Below are positions 33,898-43,522 of a stretch of 64,000 nucleotides of DNA, piece by piece. Positions within the stretch are counted from its first letter, which is position 1; the number at the start of each line of letters is the position of its first letter. The notes beneath the pieces were generated by a model. That model made no database searches. It was given only the letters and a program-made list of their open reading frames with translations, and had not been told where the DNA came from. The translations under genes and the position numbers were made by a program. Location: assembly GCF_024802625.1 (NCBI RefSeq), contig NZ_CP103371.1, forward strand, positions 2,170,001 through 2,234,000, given 5' to 3'. The stretch comes from Massilia sp. H6 (lineage in GTDB: Bacteria; Pseudomonadota; Gammaproteobacteria; Burkholderiales; Burkholderiaceae_D).

Positions 33898-36081
33898 ATG
33901 TGCTTGCTGCGGCCGCGCCATCTTGCCATCGTCATCGCCGGGCTTTGTGCCCCGGCATTCGCCCAAACATCCTCCGACGGCCCCACCATGCAGCAGGTGG
34001 AAGTCAAAGGCAGCAATCAGGCCTATGACCCGCGCCGCGACGATACTGCCGCCCGCATCGTGGTGGGACGGGAGGAAATCGCGCGCTATGGCGATACCAG
34101 CGTGCTCGATGTGTTCAAGCGCATCCCCGGAGTCACGGTCACCACCGGATCCGGGCGCAGCACCCAGGTGCGCATGCGCGGGCTGGGGTCGGGCTATACC
34201 CAGATCCTGGTCAACGGCGAACGCACGCCCGCAGGCTTTAGCCTCGACAACCTGGCGCCCGAGACCATCGAACGCATCGAAGTGCTGCGCGTGGCCAGCG
34301 CCGAATTCTCCACCGCCGCGATGGCCGGCACCATCAACATCGTGCTGCGCAAGACCATCCGCAAGCGCGAACGCGAGGCCAAGCTGGGCTACCTGCTCTC
34401 GAGCGACTTTCGCGGACCGAGCTTCAGCACCCAATTGGCCGAGCGCGGCGAGAAGTCGTCGTGGTCGCTCTCTGCCAGCGGCAACCACGACACGCTGGCA
34501 CGCCAGTGGAGCGGCTTCGAAGAAAATACCCGGCCCGACGGTACGGTGGACCTGCTGCGCACCACCTTCGGGCCCGAGCGCGGGCACATAAACCGCCTGA
34601 ACCTCGGTCCCAGCCTGCACTGGACGCTGGACAACGGTGACAAGCTGGCCTGGGAGACGGTAGTCAATGGCAGCAGTTTTCGCAATCACCCGCAGCCGCG
34701 GGTCACCACGCTGATCGGCAGCCCCCCGCAGTCGCCCGATTTGCAGCTGTTCGGTGAATTCGACGACCGCCTGCTCAAGTCAGACCTGCGCTGGTCCAGG
34801 GAGCTGCCCACCGGCGCCAAGCTCGAGGCAAAGCTGGGCCTGGAATGGTCGTCGCGCAAGATGTTCATCCGGCGCGTGGGACAGGACAGCCTGGGCATGC
34901 CGGAATCGGACGGCAGCACGCTGCTCGATACCCACGCCAGGGGCGCGAACTCGGTGGGCAAGGCCACCCGCAGCGTCGATGGCGGTCACGCGTTGTCGCT
35001 CGGCTGGGACATCGGCGTCAATGCCAGTTCGGACATCCGCGTCGAGCGCGACAGCATCCGCCTGCTGGCGCCCGGGCTGCCGCTTGGCACCGCGCTTGAC
35101 GAAAACTTTCGCGCCACCGCCACCCGCGCCGCACTCTACGTGCAGGACGACTGGACCGTCACGCCGCAATGGTCGGTCTACCTCGGCACCCGCTGGGAGG
35201 GCGGACGCACGCGGGTCTCCGGCAGCGGCTTCGAGCCGGCAACGATCAGCGCCGGGGTACTGAGCCCCATCCTGCAGTCGCTCTACAAGTTCCCCGGCAA
35301 GGACGGCAAGCAGGGCGGCGACCAGCTGCGCCTGGCGCTGAGCCGCACCTACAAGGCGCCAGACCTGCACAGCCTGGTGCCGCGCCGCTCGGCCTGGGAA
35401 AACAATAGCGCCACCGAAGCCGATTTCGTGGGCAACCCGAACCTCAAGCCCGAGCTGGCCTGGGGCATCGACCTGGCCTATGAACATTATTGGGCGCCAG
35501 AGGCGATGGTGTCGGTGAGCGGCTCGGTCAAGCGCATCGACGACTACACCAGCAACCACATCTATTTCGACGGCTGGCGCTGGATCTTCACCCCGGTCAA
35601 CGACGACCGCGCGATGCTGCGCACGCTCGAAGTCGAGACCAAGTTTCCGCTCAAGTCGCTGTTTGCCGGGGCGCCGGCGCTCGACCTGCGCGCCAGCGTG
35701 AGCCGCAACTGGTCGCGGGTGGCATCGGTGCCGGGCCCACACAACCGGATGGAGCAGCAAACGCCGCTGACGGCCAACCTGGGCGTCGACTTCAAGTCGG
35801 GCGCACTGGCGGCGGGCGCCAGCCTGGCCCACCGGCGCGGTGGCCCGATCCGCGTGAGCGCCAACCGGGGCTTCTACAATTATTCGCGCACCGACGTCGA
35901 TGCCTATGCGCTGTGGAGCTTCACGCCGAAGCTGAAGTGGCGCGTGGCCCTGGCCAATCTGCTTGGCGAAGACGGCGGCTTCGAGGTCTCCTACCTGGAC
36001 CCGGTGCGCGGCCTGGAAAAACGCGGCTGGCGCTACCCGGGCGGCGTCAAGCTGCGCACCACGCTGGAAATGACATTCTGA
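33898..36081 (+). CDS. TonB-dependent receptor
   Basis: A 727-residue outer-membrane active importer. A signal peptide (ending AFA/Q) and TonB-box-like residues precede the plug domain (about 45-165, with VFKRIPGVTVTTG and VRMRGLGSGYTQILVNGERTP). The remaining barrel ends in the typical TLEMTF strand and terminal Phe. Importers of this type take up siderophores, vitamin B12 or saccharides; no siderophore or substrate genes are adjacent, so the ligand is unknown. GGAG lies 6 nt before the ATG. The palindrome at 33855-33879 suggests tight regulation. Confidence 0.94.
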   Translation: MCLLRPRHLAIVIAGLCAPAFAQTSSDGPTMQQVEVKGSNQAYDPRRDDTAARIVVGREEIARYGDTSVLDVFKRIPGVTVTTGSGRSTQVRMRGLGSGYTQILVNGERTPAGFSLDNLAPETIERIEVLRVASAEFSTAAMAGTINIVLRKTIRKREREAKLGYLLSSDFRGPSFSTQLAERGEKSSWSLSASGNHDTLARQWSGFEENTRPDGTVDLLRTTFGPERGHINRLNLGPSLHWTLDNGDKLAWETVVNGSSFRNHPQPRVTTLIGSPPQSPDLQLFGEFDDRLLKSDLRWSRELPTGAKLEAKLGLEWSSRKMFIRRVGQDSLGMPESDGSTLLDTHARGANSVGKATRSVDGGHALSLGWDIGVNASSDIRVERDSIRLLAPGLPLGTALDENFRATATRAALYVQDDWTVTPQWSVYLGTRWEGGRTRVSGSGFEPATISAGVLSPILQSLYKFPGKDGKQGGDQLRLALSRTYKAPDLHSLVPRRSAWENNSATEADFVGNPNLKPELAWGIDLAYEHYWAPEAMVSVSGSVKRIDDYTSNHIYFDGWRWIFTPVNDDRAMLRTLEVETKFPLKSLFAGAPALDLRASVSRNWSRVASVPGPHNRMEQQTPLTANLGVDFKSGALAAGASLAHRRGGPIRVSANRGFYNYSRTDVDAYALWSFTPKLKWRVALANLLGEDGGFEVSYLDPVRGLEKRGWRYPGGVKLRTTLEMTF

Positions 36082-36085
36082 AGAG

Positions 36086-37363
36086 TCAGGCCGCGCTGCT
36101 GTCGGCGAGCGTGCCGGCGTCGCGCGCGCTGTCGTGCACCCGGTGCGTGCGGAAATAGCGCCAGGCCACGAAGATCGCCAGCGCCTGCAGCGCGGAGCAC
36201 AGCAAAAAGTGGCTGCCGACGCGCCAGTCGCTGCTGGGCAAATCGCTGACGCTGGCCAGGATCGCGGTGCCGACCAGCGGCGCAATGATCACGCCCAGGC
36301 TGCTGATCGATTGGAGTGAACCCATCAGTTCGCCCTGCTCGCTGGCCGGGGTGGCCTTGGACACGATCGCCTGCAGCGCCGGCGCCGCGGCAAAGGCCAG
36401 CACATTGCCCAGGATGATCGCATACAGCATCCAGCCCTGGGTCGCCAGGCCGTAGCCAAGAAAGGCGAGTGCGCCCGATGCGATTCCGAGCAGTGACAGC
36501 CGGACTTCACCGAAACGCCGGATCAGCATCGCCAGCAGACCCGCCTGGACAGTGGCCGCGACCAGCCCGACGCAGAACATCGCGATGCCGTTGTCGCGCG
36601 GCGTCCAGTCGAAGCGGAAGGTGGTGTACAACACCCAGGTCGATTGCAGCATCATCTGGCCAAAGGTGACCAGGGCGATCACGATGACCAGGCCGCGAAT
36701 ATCCTTGCGCTGCACCAGGCGCAGCAGCGCCGACAGCGGATTGAGCCGCTTCCAGGCGAACGGCGCCCGCGCCCCCGGCGGCAGCGACTCGGGCACCAGA
36801 AAATAGCCGTACACGAAATTGGCGGCGCTGAGCAGGGCCGCCACGTAGAACGGCAGGCGCAAGTCGGTGTCGCCCAGCAGGCCGCCCAGCATCGGGCCGC
36901 AAATGAAGCCCAGGCCAAAGGCGGCGCCGATCTTGCCGAAGCTCTTGGCGCGGTTTTCCTTGGTCGAGATGTCCGAGGCATAGGCCGAGGCCACCGACAT
37001 GCTGGCCGAGGAGACGCCGCCAATGATGCGCCCAACGAACAGCCAGAGCAGGCTCGGCGCCCAGGCGGTGACCAGGAAATTGAGGGCCATTCCGCCCATT
37101 GAATACAGCAACACGGGGCGGCGCCCGATGCGGTCGCTGAGCGCGCCGAGCGCCGGCATGAAAATAAACTGCAGCACGCCGAACGCCGCCGCCAGTGCCC
37201 CGAACCACAACGCATGGTCTTCGCGGTCGGGCACGAACTGGCCGACCAGCAGCGGCATGACCGGAACGATCAGGCCGATGCCGAGCATGTCGATGAAAAT
37301 GCAGACCAGGACGAAATTGAGCTTGCCGGTGGTGGACTTCGGATTCTCGGGAGTGCTGGTCAT
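36086..37363 (-). CDS. Tet-type MFS efflux transporter
   Basis: A 425-residue, 12-helix major facilitator. The first helix [19 protein letters not shown] and the loop 2-3 motif [14 protein letters not shown] match the TetA drug:H+ antiporter group, to which such proteins are usually annotated (TCR/Tet family). Whether tetracycline or another compound is exported cannot be told; no tetR gene adjoins it. The gene is convergent with the TonB receptor, 4 nt apart, and its ATG at 37363 follows the expected basic-charge rule for a cytoplasmic N-terminus. Confidence 0.9.
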   Translation of the reverse strand: MTSTPENPKSTTGKLNFVLVCIFIDMLGIGLIVPVMPLLVGQFVPDREDHALWFGALAAAFGVLQFIFMPALGALSDRIGRRPVLLYSMGGMALNFLVTAWAPSLLWLFVGRIIGGVSSASMSVASAYASDISTKENRAKSFGKIGAAFGLGFICGPMLGGLLGDTDLRLPFYVAALLSAANFVYGYFLVPESLPPGARAPFAWKRLNPLSALLRLVQRKDIRGLVIVIALVTFGQMMLQSTWVLYTTFRFDWTPRDNGIAMFCVGLVAATVQAGLLAMLIRRFGEVRLSLLGIASGALAFLGYGLATQGWMLYAIILGNVLAFAAAPALQAIVSKATPASEQGELMGSLQSISSLGVIIAPLVGTAILASVSDLPSSDWRVGSHFLLCSALQALAIFVAWRYFRTHRVHDSARDAGTLADSSAA

Positions 37364-37427
37364 GCGGGCCTCTGGTTGGGGGACAGGCAGTCAGGCAGTC
37401 ACCGTAGTCTAGCACCGCGCCGTGCGT

Positions 37428-38120
37428 TCAGGAATCTTTTGCTGCGTTCGGGGCGACGCCCCATTCGGCAGCGAAGGCGGTGCGAAACGACTCCAGCATG
37501 GCCAGCCGTTCGCGGCCCAGCGCGCGCCCGCCCTCGGTCTGCATCGTGCCCGGCAGTGTGGCGAGCTTGGCCGCGATATGGTCGAGCGAATAGGCACGGT
37601 CGTCGAGCGCTCGCGCATCCGCCAGCGGATCGTTGGGGTGGGCCAGGGCGCTGCCCATGCGCCCGGCGGTGTAGAACATGCGCGCCAGGCCGACCGCGCC
37701 CAGGGCGTCGAGCCGGTCGGCGTCCTGCACGATCTGCGCTTCGAGCGAGGTGGCGTCAATCCTGGCAGAAAAACTGTGCGCCGCGATCGCGTGCGCCACC
37801 GCGTCGAGCCGCTCGGGCGGGAAACCCAGCCCCTCCAGATGGTGGCACGCCAGGCTGGCCGAGCGGGTCGATGCCTGCGCCCGCTCGGGATGGTCTTTCG
37901 GCAGGTTGACCAGGTCGTGCAGGTAGCAAGCGGCCATCACCACCAGGGCGTCGGCCTGCGGATGGTGCGCGAGCAGGGCTTGCGCATTGCGCCAGACCCG
38001 TTCGAGATGGTTGGCGTCATGGGCGCCGTCGCCGCCGCCATCGTCTGTGCGCGCGACCAGCGCCGCCAGGCGCGGGCGCCAGGTGGCAAGGTCGGGGTCT
38101 GTTTCAAGTGCCTGGTTCAT
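37428..38120 (-). CDS. HD domain-containing phosphohydrolase
   Basis: A 230-residue HD-superfamily protein. The metal ligands are in GAHDANHLERVWRNA (H about 34), ACYLHDLVNL (H-D about 66) and the later QDADRLDALG (D about 138). The YedJ-like subgroup fits by length and by HD spacing. Metal-dependent phosphohydrolase activity is expected; the substrate is not known. Its ATG lies inside the end of the RNase H-like gene, which overlaps it by 17 nt, so translation is probably coupled. Confidence 0.9.
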   Translation of the reverse strand: MNQALETDPDLATWRPRLAALVARTDDGGGDGAHDANHLERVWRNAQALLAHHPQADALVVMAACYLHDLVNLPKDHPERAQASTRSASLACHHLEGLGFPPERLDAVAHAIAAHSFSARIDATSLEAQIVQDADRLDALGAVGLARMFYTAGRMGSALAHPNDPLADARALDDRAYSLDHIAAKLATLPGTMQTEGGRALGRERLAMLESFRTAFAAEWGVAPNAAKDS

Positions 38121-38820
38121 CGGGTTGATCCGTAGAAGGAAGAAAGACGGCGGCCTGCGACAGGGCGTCGGCGCGGGTGTTCTTGTGGCGCGGAATCCAG
38201 CGCAGCGTCGCGCCCGGCAGTCGGGCCAGCAGGGCGCGTGCGCGCGCCCGGTGACTGCGCAGGCTGGGAGCGCTGGCGCAGTCGGGCGCGTTGACGTCGT
38301 CGATCACTACCTGGCTGTCGCCGTGGATGGCCAGCGCGCCGGCGCCGTGTTCAAGCGCCGCTTCGAGCAGCGCGAGCAGGGCCAGGTATTCCGCTTCGCT
38401 GCTGTTGCCGTAGCCGCAGGCGCGCGAAATCTCGACCAGCACGCTGCCGGGGCCCTCGAGCACCGCGCCGATGGTGCAGCGGCCAGGGTTGGGGTGGGCC
38501 GAGCCGTCGAACCAGGCGCGCCAGGCCGGCGCGGGTGCGCTGGCGAGCCGCCGCGAGGCCGAGGCCGCCGCCCGCGCGTGCCGCACGGCCGCCTGCTGCG
38601 CGCCGCGCAGGCGCTCGGCCGCGCGCTCGGCCAGCAGCTGATCGAGCCCAGCGCTACCGGCGCGCGCCCGCAAGGTGGCGCGCAGGGCGTCGGCCGGCGT
38701 CAGGCCGCTACGTTCGGCGAGCCGGCGGCCGGCGGCAAGCTCGCCCTTGAAGGCGGCGGCGGCAAGGGCGGCGAAATCGGCATCGGGGTAGAGCTCGCGG
38801 TCGTGGTCATGGTCGAACAT
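38104..38820 (-). CDS. RNase HI-like protein
   Basis: A 238-residue protein with an RNase H fold in the C-terminal part: WFDGSAHPNPG (first catalytic Asp), SSEAEYLALLALLEAA (Glu), IHGDSQVVI (Asp) and RHKNTRADALS (fourth acid, Asp). All four carboxylates appear present, so cleavage of RNA in RNA:DNA hybrids is plausible. The N-terminal 100 residues are an alanine-rich helical extension that housekeeping RnhA lacks. Likely an accessory RNase HI family enzyme, co-transcribed with the HD gene that overlaps its 3' end. Confidence 0.88.
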   Translation of the reverse strand: MFDHDHDRELYPDADFAALAAAAFKGELAAGRRLAERSGLTPADALRATLRARAGSAGLDQLLAERAAERLRGAQQAAVRHARAAASASRRLASAPAPAWRAWFDGSAHPNPGRCTIGAVLEGPGSVLVEISRACGYGNSSEAEYLALLALLEAALEHGAGALAIHGDSQVVIDDVNAPDCASAPSLRSHRARARALLARLPGATLRWIPRHKNTRADALSQAAVFLPSTDQPDEPGT

Positions 38821-38833
38821 GGCGAGAGCATAG

Positions 38834-38857
38834 CAAAAAGCCGCCCGAAGGCGGCTG
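38834..38857 (-). terminator. Terminator after the Ca-repeat exported protein gene
   Basis: On the minus strand AGCCGCC-TTCG-GGCGGCT followed by TTTT: a UUCG-tetraloop hairpin 28 nt after the stop codon of the 38886-39548 gene, separating it from the RNase H-HD pair. Confidence 0.85.
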
Positions 38858-38885
38858 GAATGCTGTGCTGGGTCCCCGCAGGGAA

Positions 38886-39548
38886 TCAGCGACGATAAGG
38901 ATTGTTCGGATAGTTGTCATGGCGGTTGCGCACCCCGTCGCCGTCGCGATCGCGGTCGCGTCGATTGCGCACGCCATCGTTGTCGAGGTCGCGGTCGTAG
39001 CGGTTCGGCACACCATCGCGGTCGAAGTCGCGCCGGCCGCCGCGCTCGTAGTGGTCGGGGATGCCATCGCGGTCGCGGTCGCGTTCATCGCGGTAGCCGT
39101 GTCCATAGCCACGGCCGTCGCGGTAGCCATCGCGATAGCCCCCGCGACCGTCGTTATAGCCATAGCCAGCGGCGTACACCGGCTGGTAGTCGCGGCGCTC
39201 GTAGCGGTCGGGTACGCCATTGCGGTTACGGTCGCGGCCATGCTGGCGCCAGTGGGCCGGCTCCATGTACCAGCGGCCATGGCGCTGATGCCAGCTTGGC
39301 GCCGCATACACATAGCCTGGACGGGCGACGATGTAATGACCTGGGACCCAGTGGTGGCGATGGCCGCGCCATGCCCAGTAGCCGGGAGCCCAGACCTGGC
39401 CGCGCCGCGCCACCGGGATGCGTTCATATACCGGCGCCGGCGGGGCCGACCCGATGTAGAGTTGGAAGTCGGTTTGTGCCAGGGCCGGCAGCGGCGCGAA
39501 GGCGGCGCCAGTGGCGATCAGGGCTGCAACGGTAAGAGTGCGTGTCAT
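38886..39548 (-). CDS. Exported protein with YXWGXW-like and Ca-binding-like repeats
   Basis: A 220-residue exported protein. After a signal peptide (cleavage near ALA/QT) there is a WAPGYWAWRGHRHHWVPGHY region of the YXWGXW type found in many proteobacterial exported proteins. From about residue 110 come Asp-rich repeats of the form D-x-D/N-x-D/N-G-[VI]-P (for example DRNRNGVPDRYE, DRDRDGIPDHYE, DFDRDGVPNRYD, and DLDNDGVRNRRD), resembling calcium-binding thrombospondin type 3 or dockerin-like loops. A Tyr/Gly/Arg-rich linker separates the two. ATG 39548 is preceded by GGAG. Function unknown; calcium binding is inferred. Confidence 0.82.
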   Translation of the reverse strand: MTRTLTVAALIATGAAFAPLPALAQTDFQLYIGSAPPAPVYERIPVARRGQVWAPGYWAWRGHRHHWVPGHYIVARPGYVYAAPSWHQRHGRWYMEPAHWRQHGRDRNRNGVPDRYERRDYQPVYAAGYGYNDGRGGYRDGYRDGRGYGHGYRDERDRDRDGIPDHYERGGRRDFDRDGVPNRYDRDLDNDGVRNRRDRDRDGDGVRNRHDNYPNNPYRR

Positions 39549-39734
39549 GTCGGTCTCCAGATCCAAAACGGATGACCCACTATATCGCCGCCCTGGCTGG
39601 AAAAGGGCGCTTGAAGCAGATGCTTACAACTGAAACAGATGGCGATGTTGCGCCAGGGGGTTGCTGATACAAATGGCACAGCCTGCAGCCGCCCGCTGGC
39701 GCGCGGGGGCGACAGCGGGGGCGGCTCGCGGCAC

Positions 39735-39950
39735 TCATCCGCGGCTGCCTGCAGACTGCTGTTCTGCACTGGACAGGCGTTTGGCGCTCACACTGACCAC
39801 GGCCATCTTGGCGCCGCTGGCCACCTGCGTGGCATCGGCGCTGCGATCGCGGGCCTGGGCCTCGGGGATGGCGTCGAGCAGGTAGCTACCGGAGACGCCA
39901 AGGCTGATGGCGACGACGAAGACGGCTTCCATATGTTTCATGAGCTTCAT
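39735..39950 (-). CDS. Small exported or membrane-anchored protein
   Basis: A 71-residue protein not recognised as any named family. MKLMKHMEAVFVVAISLGVSG gives a single hydrophobic segment, either an uncleaved anchor or a signal peptide, followed by a Lys/Arg/Ser-rich hydrophilic tail. AAGGAG lies 8 nt before the ATG, a strong ribosome site that supports a real gene. It stands alone between two intergenic gaps; its role is unknown. Confidence 0.7.
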   Translation of the reverse strand: MKLMKHMEAVFVVAISLGVSGSYLLDAIPEAQARDRSADATQVASGAKMAVVSVSAKRLSSAEQQSAGSRG

Positions 39951-40220
39951 GGTGGTTCTCCTTGCGGTTGGTTGCTGTTGGTTGCGGTTATCTGCTGTAG
40001 CAGGTGTCGACGGCTGGTCGATGAATCCACTGTAGGCCAGGCTGGTACGGGCCGCGAGCAGCTTGCGACAAGACGCGCGAATCGCGGGATGACCTGTCGA
40101 AAAGCGCGCGCGAATGTGTTCGTGCCTGCGCGCGGCAGCACCTGATTGATGGGTTTTCAGCGCCCCTCCGCTAGGCGTATGCGAGGCGGCCCCCTGGCCG
40201 CGCCAGCGAGCAGATACCGG

Positions 40221-43200
40221 ATGACCAACCCCCTTGCCCAGTTAGCAGCGACGATGTCTGCCACCTTGATCAGGTGGCGGCGCGCACGCAATCTGCGCGC
40301 CGCATCGCGGGTCGCATCGCGTGTCGCATTGCGCGTCGCCAAGCGCGCGGCCGCGCCACGGCGGTTCTGGCTGGCCCCATGGGTGATGCTCGCGGGCGTG
40401 GCGGCGCTGCTGTGCGCCGGGGTGCTGGCACAGGCGGCGCGTGCGCTGTCCGGTACGGCGTCCGGTACGGCGTCCGCTACGGGTTCCGGTATGGCAAGCG
40501 CTACGGCGCTGCATGACCCGGCTGCCGGCGCCTCAGCCCTGGCCGGGCTCCAGCCGCTGCTGGGCGGCGCGCGCATACACGTGCCGCACCAGGCCGGCAT
40601 TGCCATCGAGCAGCACGGCGCTGTGGCCCTGGTAGTGGCTTCCAGCATGCAGGCGCAGGCGCCGCTGCGGATCGACTTGTGCAGCCAGCTCTCTGGTTCC
40701 GGGCGCTCCATGCTGCCGCTGCGGATCGGGTATCCGTTTTCCGAAACGCGGGTAGCGGGCAGCGCAGCGCGCAATGCCCTGCTGGCTGCGCCCGGTTCGG
40801 CCATGCCGCGCATCGAACTGCGTGGCGATGCACGCGCCGCCTTGCGCCTGAGCTGGGATGCGGGCGCGGCGCAGGCAGCATGGATCAGCGACGCCGGCAC
40901 GGGCGCGGTGATGCGCGCGGCGCGCGGCCAGGCGCGGCTGGGCCAGGCCGGCTGGCTGGTGTGGAACGACGGCGCGCTGCGCCTGACGCGGCGTGCGCTC
41001 CAAGCCTGTCCGCAGGCGGGCGAACTGGTGGTGCAGGCCTACCAGCCGCGCAGGGGCGGCTCCGGCGCCGGGCTGGTGCAGGCATTTGGCGGCGGGGCGG
41101 TCTCGCCGGCGCTCGCACTAGCTCCGGGCAACTACCAGGTACCGGCCGCGCCGGCGCGGGCGCTCGAAGATGCGCAGCTGTTCGAGCGCCTGCACCAGCG
41201 GGGGCTCATCCGTCTGGCGTCGGGCGGCAGCGGGCTGGTCGAGCTGGCACCGCGCGACCTGGCTGCGTGGGCCGCGACGGCGCCCGGCCAGCGCCTGCCG
41301 CTGCCGGGCTGGGACAGCCTGCGGCTCGACGCGACCGACCGCAAGCTGCTCGAGCGCCTGTACTACCGCGCCGACGGGGCCTTCGTGCGCGAGCAGGTCA
41401 GGGTGTTCAATAGCGAGCGGCGCCTGCTGGCATGGCGCCTGCGTCCAGAAGACCGGTCGACCTGGCAGGCCAGCGTCGGCGGCATGCCGGTGGCCCAGCT
41501 CGACGCCTTGCCGGTGGCGGCCATGCGGCTGTTCGCCCGCCTGCCGCAGGGCTGGGCAGGGTGGCGGCGGGTCGCGGCCTGGGATCATGGAGACGCCGCC
41601 CAAGGCAGCGTCACAGTCGCGCCCCGCAGCGCCTCCCTGAGCCTGGATGCGGGCCGGCCGGCCGAGCTGTTGCTGGTGGGCCGGGTGCGCAAGGTCAGTG
41701 GTGCCACCGCCAGCATCCGCGGCGAATGCGACGGTCGGGCCTGCGCCAGCCGCGACGCGGTGCAGCATGTGCTGCTGGCGCCGTTACCGGGCGCGCGCCG
41801 TATCGTGCTCGAGGTCGAACCACTCGACCTGGATGCCTTGTCAGGCGGCGCCAATGCGGCCTACCGGCACTTGCACAACGATGGGGGCCGGCTGGCCTGG
41901 CGCGCGCTGGCGGTGGCGCAGGTGCCGCTCCGCGCTGCCCAGGCCGACGTGCAGCTAAGCGACCGCAACGGCGTGGCGCTCTGGGTCGACGGCCAGCCCA
42001 GCGCAGCGGCCAGCAACGCCGGGCTGGGGACGCTGCTGGGCGTGCACCGCGATCACGCCGCCAGCGTGGCCGGCATGCTGGCGCGGGTGCCGGGGGCGGC
42101 GCATACGGCGCGCCTGAGCCTCGACCTGGCCATGCAGGTCCAGGCGCAGGCGGCGCTCGACTGCATCGGACTGCGCCAGGGCAGCCTGGTGGGCGCGCAA
42201 TGCAGTGGCGCGCGCGCCGTGCCAGCCGGTCGCCAGGCTGGCCTGGTCGTGCTCGATGCCGGCAATGGCGAATTGCTGGCAGTGGCAGGCGGCGGCGTGG
42301 GCGACGTGCGGGCGTTCAAGTGGCCAGAAGTGCGCGATTTCGACCGTGCCGACCCGGCCCGCAGCCTGCTACGGCTGCCGGCCTTGCAGCATGACGGCGG
42401 TGCCCAGCGGGCGCCCGGGTCGACCTTCAAGGTGGTCAGCGCGCTGGGCCTGGAGGGGGCGGCGCGTACCGATCGGCGGCTTGAGCGCCTGCTGCAGGGC
42501 ATGCCGCTGGCCGACATCGACCGCCTGCCCGGCGCACACGACTACGGCTTTCGCACCGCGGCGGCGGCCTACCCGGGCCCGAGCGGCGCGCGCATTACCA
42601 ATTTTCGCGAGCAGCCGGCGGCAGCGCGGGCGCAAGAGGGCCGCTTCGGTCTGGAGCAGGCGCTGGCGCACAGCGTCAATACCTGGTTCGCCTGGACTGC
42701 CGAACTGAGCGACCGCAGCCTGGGCGCACGGGCGCAGGGCGGCGCACCCGGCGTGCGCGCACTCGAGCCGGGCGCTCTCGACGCGCTGCGGCCGATCGCG
42801 GGCATGGCGCGCAAGCTCGGGTTCGGCACGTCCCTGCGCCTTGACGGCGGCCTGCTGCCGGCCGACTTTCACTGGTCGGCCTGGGATGCGCTGCAGGCTA
42901 GCGCGGCGGCGCTCGACCCGATCCAGACCCGCCACGAAGTGCGCCAGATGGCGATCGGCCTGCGCATGCAGGCAACGCCGCTGCAGATGGCGCTGGTCGC
43001 CGGCGCGGTCGGGCAGGGCAGGGTGGTGACGCCACACCTCTTGATGGAACTCGACGGACGTGCGGCCGCCACCCAGGCGGGGCCTGAACTCGGGGTGCGG
43101 CTCGATCGCATCCGGGCCGGCATGAAGGACGTCATCGACAGCGGCACGGCGGCCGGCGCGTTCCGTGGCAGCGAATTGGCGCGCCTGCGCGCCGGCCTGT

Positions 43201-43421
43201 TCGGCAAGACCGGCACCGCGCCGACCGGAGACGACGGCATGGCCACGGTGTGGTTTACCGGCTGGCTGGAGCCGGGCAGCTTACCGGGCCAGACCCGCCG
43301 GCTCGCGTTCGCCGCCTTTGTCAGCCAGTCCGGCTCGAGCGGCGGCGCCCATGCCGCGCCGATGGTCGCTGCCATGCTGCGCTCGATGCAGGCCCGACCG
43401 GCCGAACAGAAGGCCGATTAG
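40221..43421 (+). CDS. Very large penicillin-binding protein (transpeptidase)
   Basis: About 1066 residues, inner-membrane anchored by one helix near residues 50-75 (FWLAPWVMLAGVAALL), with an Arg/Ala-rich cytoplasmic N-terminus. The last 400 residues are a penicillin-binding transpeptidase: SxxK in GSTFK (Ser about 734), SVN about 818 and KTG about 996, all intact. The preceding 600 periplasmic residues match no domain I know, making it much larger than FtsI- or MrdA-type class B PBPs (about 600). It crosslinks peptidoglycan by inference and heads a long plus-strand gene series. The start is uncertain: TTG 40146/ATG 40149 add about 25 residues; none has a strong ribosome site. Confidence 0.88.
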   Translation: MTNPLAQLAATMSATLIRWRRARNLRAASRVASRVALRVAKRAAAPRRFWLAPWVMLAGVAALLCAGVLAQAARALSGTASGTASATGSGMASATALHDPAAGASALAGLQPLLGGARIHVPHQAGIAIEQHGAVALVVASSMQAQAPLRIDLCSQLSGSGRSMLPLRIGYPFSETRVAGSAARNALLAAPGSAMPRIELRGDARAALRLSWDAGAAQAAWISDAGTGAVMRAARGQARLGQAGWLVWNDGALRLTRRALQACPQAGELVVQAYQPRRGGSGAGLVQAFGGGAVSPALALAPGNYQVPAAPARALEDAQLFERLHQRGLIRLASGGSGLVELAPRDLAAWAATAPGQRLPLPGWDSLRLDATDRKLLERLYYRADGAFVREQVRVFNSERRLLAWRLRPEDRSTWQASVGGMPVAQLDALPVAAMRLFARLPQGWAGWRRVAAWDHGDAAQGSVTVAPRSASLSLDAGRPAELLLVGRVRKVSGATASIRGECDGRACASRDAVQHVLLAPLPGARRIVLEVEPLDLDALSGGANAAYRHLHNDGGRLAWRALAVAQVPLRAAQADVQLSDRNGVALWVDGQPSAAASNAGLGTLLGVHRDHAASVAGMLARVPGAAHTARLSLDLAMQVQAQAALDCIGLRQGSLVGAQCSGARAVPAGRQAGLVVLDAGNGELLAVAGGGVGDVRAFKWPEVRDFDRADPARSLLRLPALQHDGGAQRAPGSTFKVVSALGLEGAARTDRRLERLLQGMPLADIDRLPGAHDYGFRTAAAAYPGPSGARITNFREQPAAARAQEGRFGLEQALAHSVNTWFAWTAELSDRSLGARAQGGAPGVRALEPGALDALRPIAGMARKLGFGTSLRLDGGLLPADFHWSAWDALQASAAALDPIQTRHEVRQMAIGLRMQATPLQMALVAGAVGQGRVVTPHLLMELDGRAAATQAGPELGVRLDRIRAGMKDVIDSGTAAGAFRGSELARLRAGLFGKTGTAPTGDDGMATVWFTGWLEPGSLPGQTRRLAFAAFVSQSGSSGGAHAAPMVAAMLRSMQARPAEQKAD

Positions 43422-43522
43422 CCCTCTACTGCGCGCCTTGCAGATGTGTTTGTATGGCATCATCTGTTGACATGCCGCCCTTGCGCGTCCTTGCGCGGCC
43501 GGCCATCGAGGATGAGGAAAGC

